Positions 47,723 through 54,831 of a stretch of 54,831 nt of DNA are shown in pieces. The notes beneath the pieces are model-generated. The model was not told the origin of the DNA, did no database searches, and saw only the letters and a program-made list of their open reading frames with translations. The stretch lies in contig CALELI010000064.1 of NCBI GenBank assembly GCA_937902455.1, positions 1 to 54,831 of the forward strand, given 5' to 3'. The stretch comes from an uncultured Prevotellaceae bacterium (lineage in GTDB: Bacteria > Bacteroidota > Bacteroidia > Bacteroidales > Bacteroidaceae). The translations under genes and the position numbers were made by a program. Position 1 is the first letter of the stretch. Each line of letters opens with the position of its first letter.

Positions 47723-50437
47723 CTAATTTCCTGGTTTCCTAAATTCCTTTTTCCCTTCCTTCACGACGATTCCTCTGTAGTCGTTGCCTACTTTGACGCC
47801 CTGCAGGTTGTACTGGCCTTTCTCTTCTGTGGAAGAGGTCGGGATTGCTTCGACGCCTGTTGCCTCGTCGATGATGTCCTTTATCTCCTGCTGGCTGAGA
47901 GGGTAGTTGTAAATCCTGAAGTCATCGAGGTAACCCTTCATCAGGTCGTACTTTGGCGACTGACCTCTGCCGAGATAACACATCACTGGCTGGATGTCAG
48001 CTGGACGGATATGCATCTCTGATGATTCACCTGCCAGTTCTCCGTCTACATAGAACGAGACTTTCTCGTCGCTGAATGTCACGGCAATATGTTTCCACGA
48101 CAGTGCTGCGACCTTCTTTGCAGAGAGGACTTCTTCCACTTCGCCGCATTTCAGTACAAGTCGCATGTCTGAACCGCTGTTTGGAATCACACACATATAT
48201 TTGTCTGTCCCGCTTCCGAATTCGAAGAATCTCTGTGTAGCGGTCGTTGGACTTGCCAGCTTTATCCATCCACAGATGGTCATTTCCTTCTGGTTTGCCA
48301 CACTGTAAGGCAACTGAACATATTTCTTTCCGTCGAGTGAGAGCGAACTGGTACCGGACTTCACCATAGAACCGATTGACGAGAAGGTCTTGGTTCCGTA
48401 GTGTGCTGCGTCAAAATGATTTTCGGATGCGTCCGTAATCTCCTTGTCGAACTGCAGCTGACAGATTAGTTTCTTCTCTCCACTTGTCCTTGCCGTGACG
48501 GCCTCTGATGCTTCCGAGGTGTTGACACTCTTGTCTACAGCCTTGATTTTGTACTGGTAGCTGACGTCTGACCAGCACAGGTTGTCGAGGAACTGACAGC
48601 CTTTCACGTTTCTCGCAATCGTGTTCCATTCCTCTTCTGTCTCGGCTTTCCTGAGGATGGTGTAGCCGCTTATGTCCTCTTCGGTGTTGGCGTCCCAGCT
48701 CAGCAGGATACTTGCCGAGAGTGGCTGTGCCTCAAGGCCTGTAGGCGTGGCTGGCGCTACGAGTTCACATTCTGCATCGAGTGGGAGGAATCTCCACAGT
48801 TGTCTGTTCCTGGCCAAGCCTTCCGTGGTGTTCTTTGTCTGCTGAATGACTACTGAATTGGCATTCGTGCTGTTTGTGCCGAGTACGAGATTGCTGTGCT
48901 TGCTGTGAATGTAGTACCATCCGTCGCCGGCATATTCCATCCAGTAGAGTTCGTTGTCGCCTTCGCTTCCATTGAAGAGGTTGACGGCTCCTCCGCTGCT
49001 GAGGCTCCAGTTCCATACATCGGGTACCTTGTTTGACTGCACACCTCTTATTATATAGTAACTGAAGTCACCTCCGTGGGCAGAGTCGATAGGGTTGACC
49101 ATCCATTGCTGATAGCCCTTTCCTATGTTCTTTGCGATGGTGAGAGGTGTTCCGTCACTGTTACTGCCGTTCTGGGTCGACATGATCATTTTCGAGGCCT
49201 TGTTCATGAGGATGTATGTGCCGTCAATGGCTGATGGCTGTACGTCTTCGCCGAATGTGATGTTGACGACTCGCTCGGCGTTTGTCTGTCCTTGCTGATA
49301 GCCGGAACCTCCTGGTGTCTGTACGAGGAACTCGCGCTGAGGACCATAACCGTCGAAGTACACGTCCTTTGCCGTACTGACAAACAGGTAGCTACTCTTG
49401 TTCGCCTGTCTCTCGCTTGTTCCGACGAAGGCTTCGTATTTGTTGTCGAGGGTATTTCTGTACACAGATCCAGCTGTCCAGTTGCTGCGGTCTTCGGCAT
49501 AAGCCAGACGGTCTCCGAAACTTGCACGGCAGAACTCGCCGCGAGCCAGCCCGTCGAATCCCCACCAGATACCCTGAGTCATGCCGTACTGCACTCCCAC
49601 CATTGCCTCCATGATGTTGTGCAACTCGTCGGCAGTACCAATCTTGCCGTCTGCCTTCACCTGAGTGAAGAAGTTGGCATAGTTATTGAACGAACCGGCC
49701 AGCTGGTGGGTGTTGCCTTCTGCAAGATAGGGTTTCAGGTAATTGTACCACGAGAGGGCCTCGTCGCAGTTCAGCGTGTTTCCTCCACAGAGACGCAGAG
49801 GGTCAAGTCGTGGGAACTCACCGCTTCTTACTGCCTTGCAGATGTCGAGAAAGTCGCCCTTTGTGCCTTGCCCCCATCCGTAGTCGGGCTCATTGAACGG
49901 AGCAATGCTCACTACGTTAAAGCCTTTTCCCTGAGCATATTCTACGGTCTTGTCGAACAGACGTGCCCAGTTCTTCGGGTCTCTCTTGTACATTGCCTTC
50001 ACGTCGCCGTCACCTGGGTCGTCATTGAGAAGAATCTCCACGTGCTTGCCTATAAGCCCTATGTGGTTGAGTCGGCTGTTCAGCCTCTGGCGTTGCTCGT
50101 TGCTCAGTTCCCCCGTACTTGTCATGTCGAAGTTAGGATTGAACGAGGCTCGTGCCAGCTCTATCTGGTTCTTGCCGATAAAGGCAATTCCTCTTCTGAT
50201 GTTCGACTCGCTGTCCCATGCCGTGTCCATTCCCCAGCGAATGTGGAACGGCTCGCCCTCATAGTTAAGGTCGAACGGCACGGTGCAGTTAGCCACCTTC
50301 CACGCCCTTACGTTGTCGCTGGCTTTCTCCAGCTGGGCAGATAGTTCAAGTGTGAGGAACGACAGCGTCAATGTCAGCAAAAATACCTTGAAAGTACCGT
50401 TTGCTGTGTGCTTGTCCGCAGTCTCTATGATATTCAT
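47723..50437 (-). CDS. Secreted multidomain glycoside hydrolase-like protein (GH30-like, ricin, FnIII, LamG)
   Basis: A 904-residue secreted protein. The signal peptide is unusually far in (hydrophobic 18-33), so the start may be later. Residues about 40-400 form a clan GH-A-type barrel with SIAPFNEPDYGWGQ (178-190, acid/base Glu183) and DELHNIMEAM (270-279, nucleophile Glu candidate), resembling GH30-type galactan hydrolases. Then a ricin-type beta-trefoil (about 400-550, QQWMVNP, RQLWRFLPL), a fibronectin III domain (about 555-650), a LamG/concanavalin-like domain (about 660-865) and a tail, YNLQGVKVGNDYRGIVVKEG, like that of the PL11 protein. It likely degrades a plant polysaccharide at the surface. 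The last residues run into a CCTAATTT simple repeat. Confidence 0.8.
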   Translation of the reverse strand: MNIIETADKHTANGTFKVFLLTLTLSFLTLELSAQLEKASDNVRAWKVANCTVPFDLNYEGEPFHIRWGMDTAWDSESNIRRGIAFIGKNQIELARASFNPNFDMTSTGELSNEQRQRLNSRLNHIGLIGKHVEILLNDDPGDGDVKAMYKRDPKNWARLFDKTVEYAQGKGFNVVSIAPFNEPDYGWGQGTKGDFLDICKAVRSGEFPRLDPLRLCGGNTLNCDEALSWYNYLKPYLAEGNTHQLAGSFNNYANFFTQVKADGKIGTADELHNIMEAMVGVQYGMTQGIWWGFDGLARGEFCRASFGDRLAYAEDRSNWTAGSVYRNTLDNKYEAFVGTSERQANKSSYLFVSTAKDVYFDGYGPQREFLVQTPGGSGYQQGQTNAERVVNITFGEDVQPSAIDGTYILMNKASKMIMSTQNGSNSDGTPLTIAKNIGKGYQQWMVNPIDSAHGGDFSYYIIRGVQSNKVPDVWNWSLSSGGAVNLFNGSEGDNELYWMEYAGDGWYYIHSKHSNLVLGTNSTNANSVVIQQTKNTTEGLARNRQLWRFLPLDAECELVAPATPTGLEAQPLSASILLSWDANTEEDISGYTILRKAETEEEWNTIARNVKGCQFLDNLCWSDVSYQYKIKAVDKSVNTSEASEAVTARTSGEKKLICQLQFDKEITDASENHFDAAHYGTKTFSSIGSMVKSGTSSLSLDGKKYVQLPYSVANQKEMTICGWIKLASPTTATQRFFEFGSGTDKYMCVIPNSGSDMRLVLKCGEVEEVLSAKKVAALSWKHIAVTFSDEKVSFYVDGELAGESSEMHIRPADIQPVMCYLGRGQSPKYDLMKGYLDDFRIYNYPLSQQEIKDIIDEATGVEAIPTSSTEEKGQYNLQGVKVGNDYRGIVVKEGKKEFRKPGN

Positions 50438-50460
50438 AAGTCAATATTTAGTTTCAAATG

Positions 50461-50491
50461 CAAATATACACTTTTTTAAGTTATCATCAAA
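50461..50491 (-). promoter_or_regulatory. Promoter of the glycoside hydrolase gene
   Basis: On the minus strand, TTTG (50491-50488) and TATATTTG (50468-50461) are 19 nt apart, and the ATG follows 23 nt after the -7 box. Array C begins 74 bp upstream of the -33 element. Confidence 0.6.
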
Positions 50492-50564
50492 ATAGTTTGG
50501 CAAAGTTTTACATGGAAATGTAAAAAATGGCGTAATGTATGTAAGGCAGGTCTTTTTTCTTAAC

Positions 50565-50816
50565 GAATGACACCCGCATCCTAAATGAATGACACCTGCA
50601 TCCTTAATGACGCAAAGTTCCATGATGCCTGACAACAAGGTTCGATACTACAGACGACAAGATTCCCGATTACAGACAAAAAGGTCTTCTATAGCTGAAA
50701 ATAAGGTCAACGCATTAATAATGCAACGATAATTGCATTAATAATGCATTGCCACTTGCATTAATAATGCATTTGCAAACGCCTTATTAATGCATTGACC
50801 TTGTTCTCCGTTATAG
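50565..50816. repeat. 22-bp-register repeat array C with palindrome of GCATTAATAATGCA units
   Basis: Seven consecutive 22-bp units start at 50565, 50587, 50609, 50631, 50653, 50675 and 50697. The first two share GAATGACACC(C/T)GCATCC; units four to six share GAC(A/G)ACAAG or GACAAAAAGG and two end in TACA. The array then passes into three copies of GCATTAATAATGCA (50712, 50735, 50758; 23 bp apart). Arms AAGGTCAACGCATTAATAA (50703-50721) and TTATTAATGCATTGACCTT (50784-50802) are reverse complements at 18 of 19 positions, with weaker pairing outward to about 50689 and 50816. Confidence 0.85.
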
Positions 50817-50948
50817 TAAACCTGATTGTCTGCTCTTCTGGATGTTTGTATCAGTTCTCGTGGCCCTTATTGTGCGTGGTCAGAGCATTCTGATTGCAAG
50901 ATGTCGAATGTGTGCGAACGAAAAAGGGAATGTGCCACTTTGATATGA

Positions 50949-50978
50949 ACCCCGAAAATTATAAGAAACTTTCGGGGT
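50949..50978. terminator. Hairpin downstream of the TonB-dependent receptor
   Basis: A perfect 9-bp stem (ACCCCGAAA with TTTCGGGGT) with a 12-nt loop, about 40 bp past the receptor stop on the minus strand. No T-run follows, so its terminator role is probable rather than certain. Confidence 0.6.
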
Positions 50979-51016
50979 CACTTCACTTTGACACGCAATC
51001 CATGCACACATTGTAT

Positions 51017-54000
51017 TCATTTTTTCTTTGGCGCTACATGGAATTTGTAGGTTAGTGTTGCCATGACATAGCTTGGGATGGAGCGAACCCAAGTCTCGGT
51101 GCGTCCCTGGCTGTTGTAGTCTTGTGTGATACTGTTAATCTGCTGGAGGATGTCGTAGCCAGTGACTTTCAGCAACAGATTGTTCTTCATGAAGGAACGC
51201 GAGAGGGATGCATTCCATACCCAGTCGTTGGTGTTCATGGAAGGAGTGTCGTAGCCAGAGCGCATGTAGAGACCAAAGTCTGTAACGAACTGGATGTCAC
51301 CAGGGAGCTGCAACTGACCGCTGAGCACGTACTGATGATTGAGCGTAGAGCGAGTAGTGAAGCCAGGGCGTTCGCTATCGTAGCGTGTCCAGTTCCATTT
51401 GCATGTCAGCGTTATTTGATTCTTACTGTTTGGCTTGCAAATGAGTTGCAATGACGGTTCTACTGCCTGCGAGTTGACCGTACTGCGCTCACCACCAATG
51501 AGATCTACGCTATGACGATATGTGTAATCGTTCTTAACCTCGTAGCCGAATATCTTATTGAGCGCATGGCGATGTCGCCAATGGAGGTTGGCATCCCAGT
51601 TGCCGTTGACGTTAGTCGGCTGATAGGTATAGACACCTGTGGCGGAATTGTAAGTGTAGCCAGTTGCGATGGCATTCTGCTGTATATTGAAGGTGAGACT
51701 CAGATTCTCGGTGATACCATCGGACCCCCAGTTACGGTATCGATTATAGTCAAAGTAAGTAGTAAGTAGATGGTTGTACGAGCTACGAAGATATGGATTG
51801 CCAAGCGTGATTGACTGCGGATTGTAAGCATCGCGCACATTCAGCAACATCTGCATGTCTGGAGCTTTGCCACGAGAATCGTACCAGAAACCATACCTAC
51901 GTTCTATGTTGAGACCATCGTCATTTTTCTTCTTCATTTCGTTTTCGAATTCGGCTTGCAATTCCGGCATCAAAAGTCTGCGACTGAAGCATGTGTCGAG
52001 TGCATCACGATTGTATTGCTCGCGCTCATGCCACATCGTCACGGCAGGAGCCAATCTGAATTCATTGCGAATATTGCCACGTTTGTGATTGTATCTCAAG
52101 TTGACAAAATAGCGACTTGAAAATTTGCCATTGTCCTCAACGTACGAGTTCTGACGGTCGAAGCCCTGCATGAGGAGCTGGCGTGTGGAAGGCAATGCTC
52201 CCAATGCCTTGTCTGCCGACCATCCGTCCGTCTGATCCAATCTGTATCGTTCATGCTCTTTGTGTGCCAGGTTCCAAATGAGGTTGTTTCCGAATTGGAT
52301 GGACAGTTCGCTATGAATATTGTATGTGTAGTTAGCGTGCAATTCGAATTGATTACTATGGCTTGGCGACAGATTGTAGCGATGTCGATAGTCATTCTGT
52401 CCCTGCCCCTGGATGTAGTCCAACTGGTAAGCGTTGTGCTCTGTACCGCTCTGCTGCTTGTGAATGAATCTAGGAGAGATGAACAGACGATCGCCAGAGG
52501 CTGTTTTCTTGTTGTAATTAACCTCTTGGCTGAAGTTCCAGTTAGTGCCATTTTGCAGACTCTCGGAGCGGGTCTTGCTGAGAGCAATGCTGGAAATTCC
52601 GGATTGGAAAGGATTCTGCATCAGTGTGTCCATCACCGCCACCACATCGCCGTAGGACGAAGGATTGGCATTGAACTGTGCCGACCGACTTAGCCCATTG
52701 CTTTCGCGATGGTTGTAATTGAGTTCGGTAATGAGGTGGAGGGCAAAGGGCTTCTTGAGGACGAAGCGGTTGCAGAAGTAGCCAGCAAAATCGTTGCTCT
52801 GACCAGTTTGGTGTTGGAGTGACCACGTGTCGCCGTTTGTCAAATAGGTGAGTGAAGATTGACGGCTCTCCGACTCTGTACGCGTCCACCTGCCACTCAG
52901 GTAGATGTTGTCCTCGTAGCGTTCCTGACGGTCATAGACACTGTACATCAGCGATAGGTAATTGTGGCGCTGCAAATCTGTGGGGATTATGTCATCATCA
53001 TCCCACGATTCTCTGTTGTTAAAGCTGTTGTTGTTGATGTTGTTGGACATGGCAGAAACCATCAGACGTGACTGCTCTGAGAAGCGTGTCACAAAGGCAC
53101 GAGGCTGATAGCGAGCATCATCATGCTTGCCAGTAGGCAGACCCCCAGCCAATTCTATCTCGCCCAGCCAACCTATTTTGTACTGCTTCTTCAACGTCAC
53201 ATTCAGAGTGTATTCCTTCTCTGCGGAATTAGCGCCTACGAGACGTGCACCCAGTTCATCCTGTTCGAAGACCTTAACCTGGTCCACAGTATAGTGAGGC
53301 AGATTCTTCAGCAGCATCTCCGTGCCACCACTCAGGAAATCCTTGCCGTCCAACTGCAACACATCCACCTTACGGCCGTTCACTTTTATCTCGCCATTGC
53401 TGTTGACTTCCACACCAGGCATCGCTTTCAGTACATCCTCCAGTACGGAACCATCGGGCAATGTGAAGGCATCGGCATTATAGACGATGGTGTCACCTCG
53501 GTAAAACATCTGCACCTTGGTGGCTGTAACCACCACTTCACGCATTCGTTTGCCGTCCACGATGATGCCGCCATCAGGGTCTTCGACATACTGCTTTGTG
53601 GATTTTGGCATCAAGCGTTTCATGCGGATTGTTTCGTCTATCTTATTTCTACGTCCAGTCTTTCCCACATGGTAAGGCATTCGCAGAGGTTCATAACCCT
53701 CATAGCGTACTTTCAGAATATAGTCACCAGGACGGGCTGGTACATCGAAACGATAGTAGGTAACATGCGAAGCACCATTGTAAGTTTCCGTGGCCCATAC
53801 AGGATATTCCTTGGTCGTGTCACTCTCTGCAACCAACTTTTGAATCTCCCTTATTTTATTGACAGGCAGATCCATCGAAGTGAACTCGTCAATGAACTGA
53901 AACGAGAGCGTTATGTTCCTGCCTGTCCATCGCGGTGCAACAATTCTCACTGAATCTAGCATTGCATTACGTTCGTGCAATATCAGTATACCTAAATCAT

Positions 54001-54505
54001 CAGTGGTAGGCCTAATCCAAAGCGTGTCATGTGCCACATGCGTTATTCGCATCAATATGTTTTGTTCCTCACAAGGCACAACGAACACGCCAGCATTGCT
54101 ACAGGCTGCATGTTGGATGAGTGTGGTGTCTGCTGCATGAAAGAGGGATACGGTTGCGTATGAGAGCAAGGTGCTGTCCTGCCCCATCACAGTACCGCGA
54201 TACTGGATGAGTTGTTTGCGAAGTGCTTCAACATAGATTATGTTTTCATTCACAATGCATCGTATCGGGTAGTATGCTGTGATTTGCTCCAATGCTTCAG
54301 GAACAGTTGCATCCGCAATGTCGGCTGTGATGATGAAATTCTCCAAATCATTGTTGATGGCACATATCTGGTATTCGTCTTGCATCAATGTCAGTTGCTC
54401 CAAAACCTCAGGCAAAGGTGTGTCTTTGAAGGAAACCGTGATGCGCTGGGCATGTATTGAGACGCATACCCACAATGCTACGAAAGGTATGAGAAGTCGC
54501 TTCAT
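51017..54505 (-). CDS. TonB-dependent receptor-like outer membrane protein with STN domain
   Basis: A 1162-residue outer membrane protein. The signal peptide is cut after SIHAQ (about residue 19). Residues about 20-95 are a secretin/TonB N-terminal (STN) domain (ITVSFKDTPLPEVLEQLTLMQ), found in receptors that signal to an anti-sigma factor. A carboxypeptidase-regulatory-like region (about 100-200) and another beta-domain follow, then the plug with EVVVTATKVQMFYRGDTIVYNADAF and GSVLEDVLKAMPGVEVNSNGEIKVNGRKVDVLQLDGKDFLSGG, then an outer membrane beta-barrel ending in VMATLTYKFHVAPKKK. No SusD gene adjoins it. It is 2 bp downstream of the FecR-like gene, so the system is a sensing receptor-anti-sigma pair; the ligand is unknown. 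Confidence 0.88.
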   Translation of the reverse strand: MKRLLIPFVALWVCVSIHAQRITVSFKDTPLPEVLEQLTLMQDEYQICAINNDLENFIITADIADATVPEALEQITAYYPIRCIVNENIIYVEALRKQLIQYRGTVMGQDSTLLSYATVSLFHAADTTLIQHAACSNAGVFVVPCEEQNILMRITHVAHDTLWIRPTTDDLGILILHERNAMLDSVRIVAPRWTGRNITLSFQFIDEFTSMDLPVNKIREIQKLVAESDTTKEYPVWATETYNGASHVTYYRFDVPARPGDYILKVRYEGYEPLRMPYHVGKTGRRNKIDETIRMKRLMPKSTKQYVEDPDGGIIVDGKRMREVVVTATKVQMFYRGDTIVYNADAFTLPDGSVLEDVLKAMPGVEVNSNGEIKVNGRKVDVLQLDGKDFLSGGTEMLLKNLPHYTVDQVKVFEQDELGARLVGANSAEKEYTLNVTLKKQYKIGWLGEIELAGGLPTGKHDDARYQPRAFVTRFSEQSRLMVSAMSNNINNNSFNNRESWDDDDIIPTDLQRHNYLSLMYSVYDRQERYEDNIYLSGRWTRTESESRQSSLTYLTNGDTWSLQHQTGQSNDFAGYFCNRFVLKKPFALHLITELNYNHRESNGLSRSAQFNANPSSYGDVVAVMDTLMQNPFQSGISSIALSKTRSESLQNGTNWNFSQEVNYNKKTASGDRLFISPRFIHKQQSGTEHNAYQLDYIQGQGQNDYRHRYNLSPSHSNQFELHANYTYNIHSELSIQFGNNLIWNLAHKEHERYRLDQTDGWSADKALGALPSTRQLLMQGFDRQNSYVEDNGKFSSRYFVNLRYNHKRGNIRNEFRLAPAVTMWHEREQYNRDALDTCFSRRLLMPELQAEFENEMKKKNDDGLNIERRYGFWYDSRGKAPDMQMLLNVRDAYNPQSITLGNPYLRSSYNHLLTTYFDYNRYRNWGSDGITENLSLTFNIQQNAIATGYTYNSATGVYTYQPTNVNGNWDANLHWRHRHALNKIFGYEVKNDYTYRHSVDLIGGERSTVNSQAVEPSLQLICKPNSKNQITLTCKWNWTRYDSERPGFTTRSTLNHQYVLSGQLQLPGDIQFVTDFGLYMRSGYDTPSMNTNDWVWNASLSRSFMKNNLLLKVTGYDILQQINSITQDYNSQGRTETWVRSIPSYVMATLTYKFHVAPKKK

Positions 54506-54507
54506 GA

Positions 54508-54831
54508 CTATTTGCTTGTCTGTTCAATAATCAGGATATCACTCTCACGACGCACATTAAGGCGGTCAAAGCCATTCAGCAGATATAAGACTTCGTCCAA
54601 GGACTTTCGCTTGTCCCACGTCAGCAACATTCTTATTGCCTTTGTCTCTTCATCTGCAAATCGGCTTTCCACCTTATAATGCAGATCCATCTGCATCATG
54701 ATTGAGTCAAGACGCACATCCTTGAAGAGTACGATGCTATCGCCTATGACCTTTATCTCTGCTTTTACTGTTGAAGAGTTTGTTGAAGAGTCTGTCTTTG
54801 GTGTCGGTTCTGCTGTCGCCTCTCCGAGTGG
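54508..54831 (-). CDS. FecR-family anti-sigma factor, C-terminal part (partial)
   Basis: The frame runs off the window edge at 54831 and its last 108 residues are seen. After a Ser/Thr/Pro/Glu linker (EATAEPTPKTDSSTNSS) comes the DUF4974 domain typical of the C-terminus of Bacteroidales FecR proteins: VIGDSIVLFKDVRLDSIMMQ and LLTWDKRKSLDEVLYLLNGFDRLNVRRESDILIIEQ. FecR relays the state of a TonB-dependent receptor to an ECF sigma factor; its sigma gene should lie beyond the window. A GTG at 54717 inside the frame is not the real start. Only 2 bp precede the receptor start. Confidence 0.88.
   Translation of the reverse strand, partial: PLGEATAEPTPKTDSSTNSSTVKAEIKVIGDSIVLFKDVRLDSIMMQMDLHYKVESRFADEETKAIRMLLTWDKRKSLDEVLYLLNGFDRLNVRRESDILIIEQTSK

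Larger units (their letters stand above)
50438..51016. other. Intergenic region with 22-bp array C, gene promoter and hairpin
   Basis: A 579-bp gap. Near the glycoside hydrolase is its promoter (50491-50461); then the 22-bp array C with a palindrome (50565-50816); then sequence without recognised structure to about 50948; then the hairpin at 50949-50978 past the receptor gene. No gene seen. Confidence 0.75.

Noticed and set aside
49292..50344. 350-residue plus-strand ORF
   Set aside because: Antisense of the glycoside hydrolase-like barrel; no domain.
50565..50816. CRISPR array or integron attachment series
   Set aside because: No spacer-repeat alternation, no integrase and no cassette genes; the register continues through both direct and palindromic parts.
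50880..51092. 70-residue minus-strand ORF past the receptor gene
   Set aside because: It overlaps the receptor's 3' end and the hairpin at 50949; no coding evidence.

Overview
The window looks like a chromosomal segment of a Bacteroidales bacterium, most likely a Prevotella-type member of the Prevotellaceae. The support is: TAnnTTTG -7 boxes with TTTG about 20 nt upstream, no Shine-Dalgarno pattern, a PorT-like type IX secretion protein, a FecR/TonB-dependent receptor pair, a Bacteroidales-style EF-P next to L34, and two large secreted carbohydrate-active proteins that share a C-terminal tail. No rRNA, tRNA, insertion sequence, integrase, phage gene or CRISPR array was seen. Most genes are housekeeping.

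Layout. 1-9.5 kb: PepD dipeptidase, a flippase-like membrane protein, rubrerythrin, an AGCS symporter, KsgA, LpxB, SurE and a NhaD antiporter with a small membrane partner. 9.5-16 kb: a small unknown ORF, a 500-bp intergenic region with repeats, a secreted esterase-like protein and a 1492-residue PL11 rhamnogalacturonan lyase-like protein with beta-strand repeats. 16-21 kb: rpmH-efp, converging with a minus-strand run porT, GT2, radC, sufT, lpxH and a regulator that fuses an ArgR winged helix to a NusG-type NGN domain. 21-24.3 kb: a 2[4Fe-4S] ferredoxin converging on iorA-iorB and an omega-amidase-like nitrilase, a keto-acid/amino-acid module. 24.4-28.9 kb: a thioredoxin-domain lipid/secreted protein, an unknown secreted protein, and an ECF sigma factor with a one-TM partner.

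29-35 kb: a lipid A-type acyltransferase facing a four-gene operon (HisC-like aminotransferase, LicC-like nucleotidyltransferase, TagF-like CDP-polyol phosphotransferase, LtaS-like phosphotransferase). Together these read as a pathway that makes a CDP-activated amino alcohol or polyol phosphate and puts it on a surface glycan. 35-47.7 kb: a conserved protein of unknown function, sufBCD with an unusually short SufD, the rimP-nusA-infB translation/transcription operon, glutamine synthetase, and a translationally coupled AAA ATPase / DUF4435-Toprim / DUF3109 trio. 47.7-54.8 kb: a multidomain glycoside hydrolase-like protein, and a TonB-dependent receptor behind a FecR-type anti-sigma gene cut by the window edge.

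The most unusual signal lies outside the genes. Three intergenic regions (about 10.1, 29.1 and 50.7 kb) hold arrays of degenerate units kept in strict 22-bp register, each joined to a palindrome; in two of them the palindrome is about 126 bp and built from short near-palindromes spaced 22 or 23 bp. A fourth site (27.44-27.56 kb) has ATTAAT motifs at 10-12 bp spacing folded into a 32-nt inverted repeat. The unit sequence differs at each locus but the register and architecture are the same. Also notable are a GC-rich double-hairpin repeat inserted in frame in iorA and in the LtaS-like gene, and near-identical promoter segments in front of unrelated genes.
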